From Mesostigma viride (Eukaryota; Streptophyta; Mesostigmatophyceae; Mesostigmatales; Mesostigmataceae), in contig RPFO01000059.1 of NCBI GenBank assembly GCA_009746045.1, positions 888,102-952,101 on the forward strand: a stretch of 64,000 nucleotides of DNA, given 5' to 3'. Below the pieces are notes generated by a model. That model was not told the DNA's origin, did not search any database, and saw only the letters and a program-made list of their open reading frames with translations. This document shows, in pieces, positions 48,790 to 59,145 of the stretch; position 1 is the stretch's first letter; the number at the start of each line of letters is the position of its first letter. The translations under genes and the position numbers were made by a program.

Positions 48790-49740
48790 ATCATCATGGC
48801 TATACAAAGGCTAGGGCATGGCTTCTCAGCAGAGAGTGACGCTCTGCATGGGCACAGCATAACTAAATAAAGCTAGGCATCATCTGGTATGTGGCACATC
48901 ATAGGCACACATCAGTACATGACTAAGTCATGCTACTAAGGCATCTGACAGCTGGTATAGGGCCTGTAGTATGTAGGCGTACATGTACAAGGCCGCGGCT
49001 AGGCCTGACTATTCTACTACTGCTGTACTCCCTAAGCTGGGGCGTCTGGAGGTGCTGGGGCCACGGGGGTCGCCTGCCAGGGCTCATTGTGGCCGACGTA
49101 TAGATGGTCGCCCCCTTCCAGTACACCGGCTTCCCCGCCGCGGTCTGCCGGAGCTGGAGGTAGGTCGGCCATACTGTACTGAGCTCCCGTCGCCGTTGTT
49201 GCTGCGCCAGGGTCACTGAGTCGTCGTCCAAGGTGAAGTGAGTCTTCTAGAGCCGCTTGCGGCGTCTGAGAAACGAGATCTTGTCCGCCGGGTTCTCATG
49301 CAAAGATGAGCAGAAGCGGAGGCGCCCCCGCTTACCCCGCGAGCGGGCCGGAAGGCGGTGGGCCTCCAGCTTGACCTCACCAATGAGGCCCGGCAATGAT
49401 GCGGCCAATGATTTTGCTCTCAAACGCATGGGCAACTGAAGCTTCAAGGAGTTCTCACTCTTCCACCATGTCGAAGTTCTTGACGATGACGTTAAGGCTG
49501 CGCTTGGCGAGCTCGTCCTCCTCGCGGAGGTCGACCGAGCGTCTGCTGCTGGAGCTGTGCTGCGACGGCGGAGGTGGTGCATGGAGGTGGCGGTCGAAGC
49601 GCCCGAGGAGGGAGCAGAGGGCGAAGCGCTGGAGCCGGGGGCTATACATGCTGAGAATTTTTGGAAGATCTTTGGCGGGGGCGAAAGGCTGGCCACTTGG
49701 CCCGAGCGGCCGCGGTTGTGGGAGATGAGGTGCGAGCACA
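48790..49740 (-). pseudogene. Second LINE-like ORF1 copy with 3' flank, several frameshifts
   Basis: On the minus strand it reads VDLREEDELAKRSLNVIVKN (about 49530-49470), a frame change, IGEVKLEAHRLPARSRGKR with ADKISFLRRRKRL (to about 49250), another frame change, then VTLAQQQRRREL and TYLQLRQTAAGKPVYWKGA (about 49210-49110). This parallels the copy ending at 16839 block by block. Its downstream flank (48990-48790) also matches that copy. No reverse transcriptase follows, so both copies have the same ORF1-only layout. Confidence 0.75.
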
Positions 49741-50195
49741 GGTCAACAAGCGAGGCGTCACGTGCCGAAAAACACGTCTTCCATGATCGAAGGCTCCTGG
49801 GCTGCGATTCCAGTATAGCCATGTAGTGCGTTGATGTCATGCAAAGGCAATCTCGTCCCAAATTACTTATGCGGCTCGGCAGGGCTACTGCGTTTGGGCT
49901 CAGGCGATGCAGATGGCGAGGCAAGGGCTCCCGGAGGCCGGCTGGGCAACCACCAGTGCGCAACTACCCTGGTAAGTATCCGCGGGGGTCACTGTCTGCC
50001 TCCAGAGCGCCGCGCTGAAGGTCTTTCTTGCGCATGATGCTGCCGGCACAGGCTCCGCGCCACGCTGGACCCACACCTGGCTGGGTGAGTCGCAGATGGT
50101 TTTCCGTCGTCGTCGTAACACTGTCATGGCTAGCTGTACAGCGCGACAAATACATATTTGTCGCGCGCCGGTTGATGGACTCAGGAGGTGCGTCG
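49741..50195. other. No recognisable gene
   Basis: This may include the 5' portion of the adjacent minus-strand ORF1 element. No domain or RNA gene is recognised. Confidence 0.35.
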
Positions 50196-50300
50196 CCTTT
50201 GCCCTGACGGTTTGCCGCTGGTCTTTATTTTTGTTGACTATATCAAGGCCTTCGACACGGCACCTTCAAAGAACAGCTCGCAGAGGACATAGAGGGCCTC
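50196..50300 (+). pseudogene. LINE reverse transcriptase fragment, motif A
   Basis: A short plus-strand frame encodes VFIFVDYIKAFDTAPSKN (about 50221-50274). FVDYIKAFDT is the motif A block of non-LTR reverse transcriptases, with the first catalytic Asp. Nothing recognisable continues on either side, so this is a small relic. Confidence 0.7.
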
Positions 50301-50454
50301 AGTAGGCCTCTCGGTACGTGATTTGGAAAAAGATGATCAATGGACAAGGCCAAGTGGGCCCAGGCCATAGAGGACAACAACCCCCCTGCAGTGGGGAAGG
50401 AGCGTGTTTGCACACGTGGACGGCATGCTAGCCCAGAGTTGGATACCATTTAAG

Positions 50455-50530
50455 GGTTAATTAATTAAACTCGTGCTCCCGTTGGGGAGCCACGGAGCAT
50501 CAACCCCGATGGATGGATGGATGGATGGGG
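50455..50530 (-). mobile_element. SINE-like repeat, subfamily A, 3' fragment, plus a short (GGAT)n
   Basis: A TTAATTAATTAA tail, then CTCGTGCTCCCGTTGGGGAG and CCACGGAGCAT, corresponding to the last 50 bp of subfamily A. It is followed by about five GGAT units. Confidence 0.6.
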
Positions 50531-53157
50531 GGGTACACGTACGCAATCCTACCGGTCTAAGCTATCTACAAGCTATCTACATGGCTGGGAAGGCCCACAC
50601 TAAATCACTAATCGAAAATTACTTGGGAAATGTTGTCTCGGGCTGAAGGACATGTGCGCCCCTCAATTGCGGAGTTAAATTGGATGTATAATTGAATGAA
50701 ATACATTATTACATTCCATGCATCGATGCTCGAGTCATCGCGATATCTGAATATCTTACATAATTACAGACCCATCAATTGGAAGATCAGAAAGCTCCAG
50801 TGCATCTGCTCTACGACCGGACGTCTCAATCGTACGTAGTGCTTTCGAGTTATAATTACCCTCAATATATGTCTGGAAAATCCACGTGCAGGCAGTGTCA
50901 AATGCATGGTATATGAACTAGTTATGTACATGTCAAGATGATGACAGTCAAGCGAGGCCATACATGTTGACGGACAAGTGAGCCTGTAGACCTACGTCGA
51001 TCCCCAGTTCCTCGATGTCGTGCGCAGCCCCGATATCATCAGATTTCCAATCCCCAACGGCCGTCGGCTCCGCAAAATCCACGTTCGCGATTAAACAGTG
51101 CAACCGCGCGGGCCGTTCTAACTTGTAATCCACCTATATAGTGGGCTCCGTCTCGTCAGCGTGCGTTCGCATCAACAGGACAGCCACGGGTGTCGCGACG
51201 TCTCGGACGCTGTGCACTACACGCATCATCTCGGTCATCGCAGCCGTCGAGCACGTCACAAGCATCAATTATTCTCTGGACGAATTCTCGTGACCGTGTT
51301 GATATTAATGTCTGCCAACTTGACGACTGTGAACAGCAGCCTCACGCACGTCCGGTCCATCCGACTCCGTCAGGCGGTGTTGCGAATGGCGTCCTGCGTG
51401 CAAAAACCAGTACATGAAAAACGAGGACAAAAATGTTAGCCCGTTACGCAGATTTGTCTGTAATTCCGCTTACAGCAGTATTAACCACCCGTTACGCGGA
51501 TTTCGGGCAAGTGGGTATCCTCCTACATTACATGTATCCAATTATGGACGGGAGATTTAAAATGGGAAACAAGTATCAGCGAACCCAGAATCAAGGTATC
51601 CACGCAACGGTTTTGAATAAACGGCTATGTACATATAGACACAATGAACTGAACAAAACTATAGTAGCTCACTCGTCGTTCACTTGTTAGTCGTAACGGA
51701 GGCAGTCAGTCAGTCAGTTTGCAAGTTCAGTTGGCAAGTACGGAAACACACCGTTAAACGGACCACCAACCGCGTGTGTACGTCACTCTAATGTAATGTA
51801 TATAATCAAGAATAACAGGGGACGGTTAACGTATCCTTTACGCAGCTTTTTCGTTCAGGGCATGTTGAAATAACAACAGTGGGGTCAGTGGTTCGAACCC
51901 TCCAAGTGCCGAATTTTTTACGAACCAGCGCATTCACAAACCTTGCACTGGGGACGCGGTGGACGTGTACCATTACCCCGGCCTAATTCTAGCATTGTAC
52001 ACAAGCGGCGGTGGCTAGCAGTAAAGAAGGGCATCCTAGTCATAACGCTGGGCAAGTTTGAAAGCACCAACGGCCGTTGAGTGGGAAAAAAAAAGAGCAG
52101 GAGAAGAGCACGTCGACGTTTCAACAGCAAGACAAAAATATTGAACCCCGAGTACCAATGAAAATGCTTTCATGCATGTCCACCCCGACGAGGCACAAAT
52201 TCATGCATGCCCACCCCGACGAGGCACAAATTAATGAACGACAGATTTCTCACCCCCCCCCGGCACATGGCACAAGTGCCATCGCACGCACACACATTGT
52301 AGACAAGGTTATGAGAGTTTCGAGAGTCCAACGGCCGTTGGCTCGGAGAAATTGACAGTACACCCGTGAAGACATTAAAATTATCACTTGGTTGTGGTTG
52401 TCTTATGTGTGTGCCTTGTCATTTCCCAAGGTCAAAAGCCGTCAACTTCTGCACCTCTTGTCCCTCCCACCCGTACGCACTAAGCATGCCCACCTTACAC
52501 TACCACATGTGGCTCTTGAGAAAACTCCCCCCGACGATGCACATGTGCCATCTCACGCACACACCTTTAGACAAGGTTATCATTTTTTCGGAGTCCAACG
52601 GCCGTTGGCTCCGAGAAATGCTGTTACAACGCAAAATTACAATGGTGACATCCACGAGCTAGTGGTACGCCGAACAAGTGCTTGTATGACATATGGCGAC
52701 TGCCCGTGAGGAAAAGTCCACCACCACACACGGAGAGTTTTTTGAGTCCAACGCACGAACAGACGTAATGCACACCAAGTGACCAAGTGGCAAGATAAAA
52801 ACACCCTTGCCAATCTCTACCCACAAAAACTTAGCCCCGAAATCCGTAGCTTTTAAGTAATTGATTTGTACATTGTAGATGACAATGCAGCGATCACATG
52901 TATTCTGGAACCAACACGTTTTTACCTTGTCCAAGTTATCCATGGCTAGAAAGTTGTTGTAAATACACGATGTGGCCACACACGCCATAGATGAAAATCA
53001 TAACCAGCTCACGCACATGATCATGGAAGGGGACTATCTATTGATCTCAAAATAGAAAGCTCAAGACACCCTACACCCTACACCCTACACCCTACACCAT
53101 ACATCCTACAACCTACACCCTTAACTCTCCACCCTTAGCTTACGTGACCTATTTTTC
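50531..53157. other. No recognisable gene; small duplications
   Basis: Contents: the palindrome CAACGGCCGTTG at about 52067, 52329 and 52593, the last two within a longer duplicated segment (AGACAAGGTTAT before, GGCTC-GAGAAAT after); a 31-bp tandem duplication at about 52172-52234 (CCACCCCGACGAGGCACAAAT); CACCCTA heptamers at about 53069-53098. Open frames have no domain. Confidence 0.45.
53069..53098. repeat. Telomere-like heptamer run, CACCCTA
   Basis: Four consecutive CACCCTA units (TAGGGTG on the other strand), then degenerating to ACACCATACATCCTACAACC. It resembles, but does not equal, the plant-type telomere heptamer TTTAGGG. Confidence 0.6.
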
Positions 53158-53225
53158 GGAGAAATGTCCGAGTGGAATGCTATGTATGGGGTAACTTTCC
53201 CAAGGGTTCGAATCCCTCTTTCTCC
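53158..53225 (+). pseudogene. tRNA-Ser-like sequence lacking an anticodon arm
   Basis: The ends GGAGAAA and TTTCTCC form a perfect 7-bp acceptor stem. GTCCGAGTGG resembles a D arm of tRNA-Ser, GGGGTAACTTTCCC could form a long variable arm, and GGGTTCGAATCCC is an intact T arm. Only a few bases separate the D-arm and variable-arm candidates, so there is no room for an anticodon stem-loop. The overall look is organelle-type tRNA-Ser. A deletion-bearing relic or a nuclear-integrated organellar fragment is inferred. Confidence 0.5.
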
Positions 53226-53320
53226 ATTAGAGTTTTGTTTAGCTTCTATTCTCGTCTACACATAATTCACACGAAGTACGTTTGCAAATACTTTATTACT
53301 ATTTTGTTACTAATATTATA

Positions 53321-53470
53321 ATTGTTGTGTGTGTGTGTTGTTCACATGTGCGTGTGTGTGTTGTGTGTGGTGTGTGTTGTGCGTGTGCGTGTGCGTGTGC
53401 GTGTGCGTGTGCATGTGCGTGTGTGTGTATATAATTTTTTGTTGTGTGTGTGTGTGTTGTGTGTTGTACG
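53321..53470. repeat. GT-rich simple sequence at the edge of the satellite
   Basis: (GT)n and (GCGTGT)n tracts lead into the first recognisable 40-bp monomers. Confidence 0.85.
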
Positions 53471-56246
53471 TGCAAGGTGTATGTACATGTGTGTGCAGCC
53501 GGCCCTTGCGTGCGCGGTGTGTGAACGTTTCTGTGCAGCCGCCCCTTGCGTGCGCGGTGTATGTACGTGTGTGTGCATGCCGGCCCTTGCGTGCATGGTG
53601 TGTGTACGTGTGTGTGCAGCCGCCCCTTGCGTGCGCGGTGGATGTACATGTGTGGGCAGTTGCCCCTATCGTGCGCGGTGTATGTACATGTGTTTGCACT
53701 TGCCCATTGCGTGCATGGTGTGTGTACGTGTGTGTGCAGCCGCCCCTTGCGTGCGCGGTGTATGTACGTGTGTGTGCATGCCGGCCCTTGCGTGCATGGT
53801 GTGTGTACGTGGGTGTGCAGCCGCCCCTTGCGTGCGCGAGTATGTACATGTGAGTGCAGCCGACCCTTGCGTGCGCGGTGGATGTACATGTGTGGGCAGT
53901 TGCCCCTTGCGTGCGCGGTGTATGTACACATGTGTGTAGCCGCCCCTTGCGTGCATGGTGTATGTACATGTGTGTGCAGTCGACCCGTGCGTGCGCAGTG
54001 GATGTACGTGTGTGGGTAGCCGTCCCTTGCGTGCGCGGTGGATCTACGTGCGCGGTGTATGTACATGTGTGTGCAGCCGCCCCTTGCGTGCATGGTGTGT
54101 GTACATGTGAGTGCAGCCGGCCCTTGCGTGCGCGGTGTATGTACGTGTGAGTGCAGTCGCTCCTTGCGTGCATGGTGTATGTACATGTGAGTGCAGCCGG
54201 CCCCTTGCGTGCGCGGTGGATGTACATGTGTGTGCAGCCGTCCCTTGCGTGCATGGTGTATGTACATGTGAGTGCAGCCGGCCCCTTGCGTGCGCGGTGG
54301 ATGTACATGTGTGTGCAGCCGCCCCTTGCGTGCGCGGTGTGTGTACGTGTGTGTGCAGTTGCCCCTTGCGTGCGCGGTGGATGTACGTGTGTGTGCAGTC
54401 GCTCCTTGCGTGCGCGGTGTATGTACGTGTGTGTGCAGCCGGCCCTTGCGTGCATGGTGTATGTACATGTGTGTGCAGTCGCCCCGTGCGTGCGCAGTGG
54501 ATGTACGTGTGTGGGTAGCCGTCCCTTGCGTGCGCGGTGGATCTACGTGCGCGGTGTGTGTACGTGTGTGTGCAGCCGCCCCTTGCGTGCATGGTGTGTG
54601 TACATGTGTGTGCAGCCGCCCCTTGCGTGCATGGTGTGTGTACGTGCATGTGTGTGCAGCCGGCCCTTGCGTGCATGGTGTGTGTACGTGTGTGTGCAGC
54701 CGGCCCTTGCGTGCGCGGTGTATGTACGTTTGTGTGCAGCCGTCCCTTCCGTGCATGGTTAGTGTACATGTGTGTGCAGCCGCCCCTTGCGTGCATGGTG
54801 TATGTACATGTGAGTGCAGCCGGCCCTTGCGTACGCGGTGTATGTACGTGTGTGTGCACTCGCCCCTTGCGTGCGCGGTGGATGTACGTGTGTGCGCACT
54901 CGCCCCTTGCGTGCATGGTGTATGTACACGTGAGTGCAGCCGGCCCTTGCGTGCGCGGTGTGTGTAAGTGTGCGTGCAGTCGCTCCTTGCGTGCATGGTG
55001 TAAGTACGTGTGTGTGCAGCCGCCCCTTGAGTGCGCGGTGTGTGTAAGTGTGCCTGCAGTCGCTCCTTGCGTGCATGGTGTGTGTACATGTGTGTGCAGC
55101 CGCCCCTTCCGTGCATGGTGTGTGTACGTGTGTGTGCAGCTGGCCCTTGCGTGCGCGGTGTATGTACGTTTGTGTGCAGCCGTCCCTTCCGTGCATGGTT
55201 AGTGTACATGTTTGTGCAGCCGCCCCTTGCGTGCATGGTGTATGTACATGTGAGTGCAGCCGGCCCTTGCGTACGCGGTGTATGTACGTGTGTGTGCACT
55301 CGCCCCTTGCGTGCGCGGTGGATGTACGTGTGTGCGCACTCGCCCCTTGCGTGCATGGTGTATGTACACGTGAGTGCAGCCGGCCCTTGCGTGCGCGGTG
55401 TGTGTAAGTGTGCGTGCAGTCGCTCCTTGCGTGCATGGTGTGTGTACGTGTGTGTGCAGCCGCCCCTTGCGTGCGCGGTGGATGTACGTGTGTGTGCAGC
55501 CGCCCCTTGCGTGCGCGGTGGATGTACGTGTGTGTGCACTCGCCCCTTGCGTGCGCGGTGGATGTACGTGTGTGTGCACTCGCCCCTTGCGTGCGCGGTG
55601 GATGTACGTGTGTGCAGGCGTCCCTTGCGTGCGTGGTGTATGTACATGTGAGTGCCGTCGCCCCAAGCGTGCATGGTGTGTGTACGTGTGTGTGCAGTTG
55701 CCCCTTGCGTGCATGGTGTGTGTACGTGTGTGTGCAGCCGCCCCTTGCGTGCGCGGTGTATGTACGTGTGTGTGCAGTCGCTCCTTGCGTGCATGGTGTG
55801 TGTACGGGTGTGTGCATGCCGGCCCTTGCGTGCATGGTGTGTGTACGTGTGTGTGCATGCCGGCCCTTGCGTGCATGGTGTGTGTACGTGGGTGTGCAGC
55901 CGCCCCTTGCGTGCATGGTGTGTGTACGGGTGTGTGCATGCCGGCCCTTGCGTGCATGGTGTGTGTACGTGTGTGTGCAGCCGCCCCTTGCGTGCGCGGT
56001 GGATGTACGTGTGTGTGCAGCCGCCCCTTGCGTGCATGGTGTATGTACACGTGTGTGCAGCCGCCCCTTGCGTGCATGGTGTATGTACATGTGAGTGCAG
56101 CCGGCCCCTTGCGTGCGCGGTGGATGTACATGTGTGTGCAGCCGCCCCTTGCGTGCGCGGTGTGTGTACGTGTGTGTGCAGTTGCCCCTTGCGTGCGCGG
56201 TGGATGTACGTGTGTGTGCAGCCGCCCCTTGCGTGCGCGGTGTATG
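53471..56246. repeat. 40-bp satellite array, left part
   Basis: The monomer reads ATGTACRTGTGTGTGCAGCC, GCCCCTTGCGTGCGCGGTGK, with CATGG and GCGCGG alternatives and CAGTCG, CAGCCGG, CAGTTG variants. About 69 copies. Blocks of several monomers recur, for example a block with GTGGGTAGCCGTCCCTTGCG and a shortened GATCTACGTGCGCGGTG unit at about 53988 and 54490, and again to the right of the retrotransposon. Open frames on both strands reflect a unit with few stops, not genes. Confidence 0.95.
56242..56246. other. Target-site duplication, left copy
   Basis: GTATG immediately left of the LTR retrotransposon. The same pentamer lies at 59146-59150. Removing the element and one copy restores an uninterrupted satellite monomer. 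Confidence 0.9.
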
Positions 56247-56808
56247 TGTCAGAATGTAAGACAGGTGGCAGGCTTAAAGATCGAATAATGCTTTACTGAT
56301 TTTATATATTGACTTTGAGTCGGCGTACAAACGGGTAGCCATGACAATTGCAGGGGCAACATTAAGTGGAAAAACACACTGTCGCAGTATCCGTCGATCT
56401 GGAAATAATCTACGGTATAAGTTAAAGTGCATCCAGCCGCCACACACAAGTGGGTGGCTTACACCAACACTAAAATGATGCGTCAGATCACTAGTATGCA
56501 AGTACAAGGACATTGCGCCTCCAGGGCAGCACTTAGTGAACATAGGGTCGGCGCGTAGCGCGGAGCCAGGCAAATTTTGTCAGACGGCTACAGTACCACT
56601 GGCTACAGTACCACTGGTTACAGTACCACTGGTTACAGTACCACTGGTTACAGTACCACTAGGGTACGGATGTCAGCTAGCTAATATATTTAGCTAACTA
56701 ATATATTTAGTAGAATGTAGAAGAAAGTAGTCATATAAGTTCCGGTATACCCGAAACTAGCACACTCAATAAAAAAAACTGTCAGGCATATTGGGGCATA
56801 TCCTGACA
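56247..56808 (-). repeat. LTR (3' LTR in element orientation)
   Basis: 562 bp with 6-bp inverted ends TGTCAG and CTGACA. It contains five tandem 15-bp units CTACAGTACCACTGG/TTACAGTACCACTGG at 56588-56662, probably in U3. Confidence 0.93.
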
Positions 56809-56818
56809 CCCCCCTTGC
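56809..56818 (-). promoter_or_regulatory. Polypurine tract
   Basis: On the minus strand GCAAGGGGGG directly precedes the 3' LTR, the position where plus-strand DNA synthesis is primed. Confidence 0.8.
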
Positions 56819-57375
56819 ATACAATGTGCCTGTTCCCCCCTTGCTCAGAGAAACCTATAGCTAGTGAGGGTATAGCCGGGTACACTCCCATGGCACCCCC
56901 CTTACACGGCTATCTGGTTGGAGCTGAGAGGAGACTTGATGACTGTAGCCCCCAGGTGTCCCTGGGAGTGCGCCACAGTGGCTGTCGCTTGGAGAATGCT
57001 GGTGACCCTAGAAAAAACTTGGTTGTGGCTGCTGTTGCTGGTAAAATGCTGGGACCCTGGAAAGACATCCGGTGGCCCCCAGGTGTCCCTGGGAGTGCGC
57101 CACAGGAGAAAAGAACACAGGTTGACTGGTTGATGCTGGTACTGCAGTACTGGTCACTGCTGGCTGCTGGCATGAAGACCTGCACCTGGCACGTCTGGCA
57201 GGGTGGGCGACTAGCCGCTAGCAATGCAGGAGGGCCAGAGGACGGGTTGGGGGGGCTGGCTGCTGTCGCCTGCTGCAGTGCAGGTTGAAAAGCTCCAGGG
57301 CCCACGTCTGGTGCTAGCTGGGCCCAGCTGGCTGCTACCCCTTGTGCCCTGTCCCGGGGGAGCTGGATAAGGCGT
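56819..57375 (-). other. Retrotransposon interior downstream of gag, non-coding
   Basis: No pol motif in any frame. A 28-bp direct repeat, CCCAGGTGTCCCTGGGAGTG and following bases, lies at about 56950 and 57077. A minus-strand frame overlapping the end of gag in another register (57734-56910) is Pro/Ala/Thr-rich and has no domain. Confidence 0.6.
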
Positions 57376-58269
57376 TTAGAAGCAGAAACCGGGGGGGAGG
57401 TCGTGGGCCTCGTGGGAGGGCGCCGGTGGGGTGTCGGTGGTGTGGTGGGCGGCGGGCCCGCCGGTGTTGCCGCGAGTGTTCCGTAGGTGAGGATACTTCC
57501 ACCAGCAGGTGGGCTCCTGATGAGAGGTGCGACCGCAGTGGGTGCAGCTGGGCCGCTGGGTCCCGCCATTGTGACCGCCACGCCCCCTGCCACGGCCGGT
57601 GCCACGGCCACCGCGTCCAGAGTGGGAGGTATGATACACCCCGGTGGCCTCCGCGGAATCTTTGTTACCGTGCACAAGGTCCCAGGCCTTAAGAAGTGCC
57701 GCCTTAGTTTCCTGTAGGGTGATACCGTCCCCAAGGTTCAATTGGGCAAGGGACGGAAGCAACTCCTCGGTCACGCCGGCGAGCAGATTCTCGGCCAGAT
57801 CCTCGGGTGCCATTTTGGCGCCGGTGGCAATCAGGTCGTTATAAGTTAATTCCCCGTCGGTTATATATTGCCGCATTGTAACGCCGGGTTCCAGCTTCAT
57901 TCGATTTAGCTTGCGGCGTAGTGCTCGCCGGTTGCTCATCTGCAGCTTGAGATGCTCATATTCTTCACAGATGCGATGATATGCCACGCTGCCAGTTTTC
58001 TGAGTAACACTGTTTGCCACTTTGAGTGCCGGTCCAACGAGGCACTGACAAAGGGCCGCAAAAAGAATCAGGTCGCGTTCCTCATTGACCTCGGTGCCAA
58101 GCAGGACAGACAGCATCCCGAATGCTGTCACTACGGCCAGAAAAGGAATCTTGGTGTTATCCCACTTTACTGGGTCGAGGCCGTCGAACTGTGTAATATT
58201 TTTGCAGGCCTGTAGAATGTTGAGATCTTTTGTCGCTTTCGTAGCTGCTGCTGTCGCGGCTGCGGACAT
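57376..58269 (-). CDS. gag: Gag polyprotein, Copia-type (UBN2-like) with zinc knuckle
   Basis: 297 codons. Residues about 25-210 follow the Copia/UBN2 gag pattern: ITQFDGLDPVKW near the start, LILFAALCQCLVGPALKVAN, RRKLNRMKLEPGVTMRQYIT, then LAENLLAGVTEELLPSL and TLQETKAALLKAW. An RG-rich segment (about 217-238) precedes a CCHC zinc knuckle CTHCGRTSHQEPTC at about 242-255, which binds RNA. The chain ends shortly after, with no protease or later pol domain in frame. Gag assembles the cytoplasmic particle that packages element RNA. The intact frame is consistent with a recently active element. Its start is the first ATG of the frame, about 300 bp inside the 5' LTR. Confidence 0.92.
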   Translation of the reverse strand: MSAAATAAATKATKDLNILQACKNITQFDGLDPVKWDNTKIPFLAVVTAFGMLSVLLGTEVNEERDLILFAALCQCLVGPALKVANSVTQKTGSVAYHRICEEYEHLKLQMSNRRALRRKLNRMKLEPGVTMRQYITDGELTYNDLIATGAKMAPEDLAENLLAGVTEELLPSLAQLNLGDGITLQETKAALLKAWDLVHGNKDSAEATGVYHTSHSGRGGRGTGRGRGRGGHNGGTQRPSCTHCGRTSHQEPTCWWKYPHLRNTRGNTGGPAAHHTTDTPPAPSHEAHDLPPGFCF

Positions 58270-58565
58270 GATTGTCTCGGCAAGGTTAAAATCTGGTCAC
58301 AACCGAGTCTCGGCAAGGTGAAAATCTGGAGACAGCCGAGAAAGCCGGAGACGCTCAATCCGTAATGGTAAAGATTAAGACTAATATGCGACGATGGTTT
58401 AGAACAGCAAATACGAGGTAGAGACGATCGTCTAAATACTGGAGTTCTTGAATTTCGATACAGGGAAGCCCGTCTAGGATATGCACGACTGGCATAAAGT
58501 GCCGACGTCGGATTCAGGGAGTCAATTTGCCCGATAAATCGGACCAGTTTCAGCAATTTAGTAGG

Positions 58566-58583
58566 CCACCCCGCTCGATACCA
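58566..58583 (-). promoter_or_regulatory. Primer-binding site
   Basis: On the minus strand TGGTATCGAGCGGGGTGG starts directly at the end of the 5' LTR. TGG pairs with the CCA end of a tRNA. The implied tRNA end GCTCGATACCA resembles initiator tRNA-Met, the usual Copia primer, but with one base fewer than the common plant form. Confidence 0.75.
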
Positions 58584-59145
58584 TGTCAGAATGTAAGACA
58601 GGTGGCAGGCTTAAAGATCGAATAATGCTTTACTGATTTTATATATTGACTTTGAGTCGGCGTACAAACGGGTAGCCATGACAATTGCAGGGGCAACATT
58701 AAGTGGAAAAACACACTGTCGCAGTATCCGTCGATCTGGAAATAATCTACGGTATAAGTTAAAGTGCATCCAGCCGCCACACACAAGTGGGTGGCTTACA
58801 CCAACACTAAAATGATGCGTCAGATCACTAGTATGCAAGTACAAGGACATTGCGCCTCCAGGGCAGCACTTAGTGAACATAGGGTCGGCGCGTAGCGCGG
58901 AGCCAGGCAAATTTTGTCAGACGGCTACAGTACCACTGGCTACAGTACCACTGGTTACAGTACCACTGGTTACAGTACCACTGGTTACAGTACCACTAGG
59001 GTACGGATGTCAGCTAGCTAATATATTTAGCTAACTAATATATTTAGTAGAATGTAGAAGAAAGTAGTCATATAAGTTCCGGTATACCCGAAACTAGCAC
59101 ACTCAATAAAAAAAACTGTCAGGCATATTGGGGCATATCCTGACA
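58584..59145 (-). repeat. LTR (5' LTR in element orientation)
   Basis: Appears identical to 56247-56808 throughout, including the five 15-bp units at 58925-58999. It should carry the promoter reading leftwards. Confidence 0.93.

Larger units (their letters stand above)
56247..59145 (-). mobile_element. Gag-only LTR retrotransposon (TR-GAG type), 2899 bp, complete
   Basis: Two 562-bp LTRs, 56247-56808 and 58584-59145, look identical by eye, begin TGTCAG and end CTGACA, and are flanked by GTATG on both sides. The single gene is a minus-strand gag. No protease, integrase, reverse transcriptase or RNase H motif is found in the 1775-bp interior. It must therefore be mobilised by enzymes from elsewhere. 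Identical LTRs indicate a recent insertion into the 40-bp satellite. Confidence 0.93.

Noticed and set aside
56910-57734. A second gene or remnant pol overlapping the end of gag in another frame
   Set aside because: Low-complexity Pro/Ala/Thr translation without protease, integrase, reverse transcriptase or RNase H motifs.
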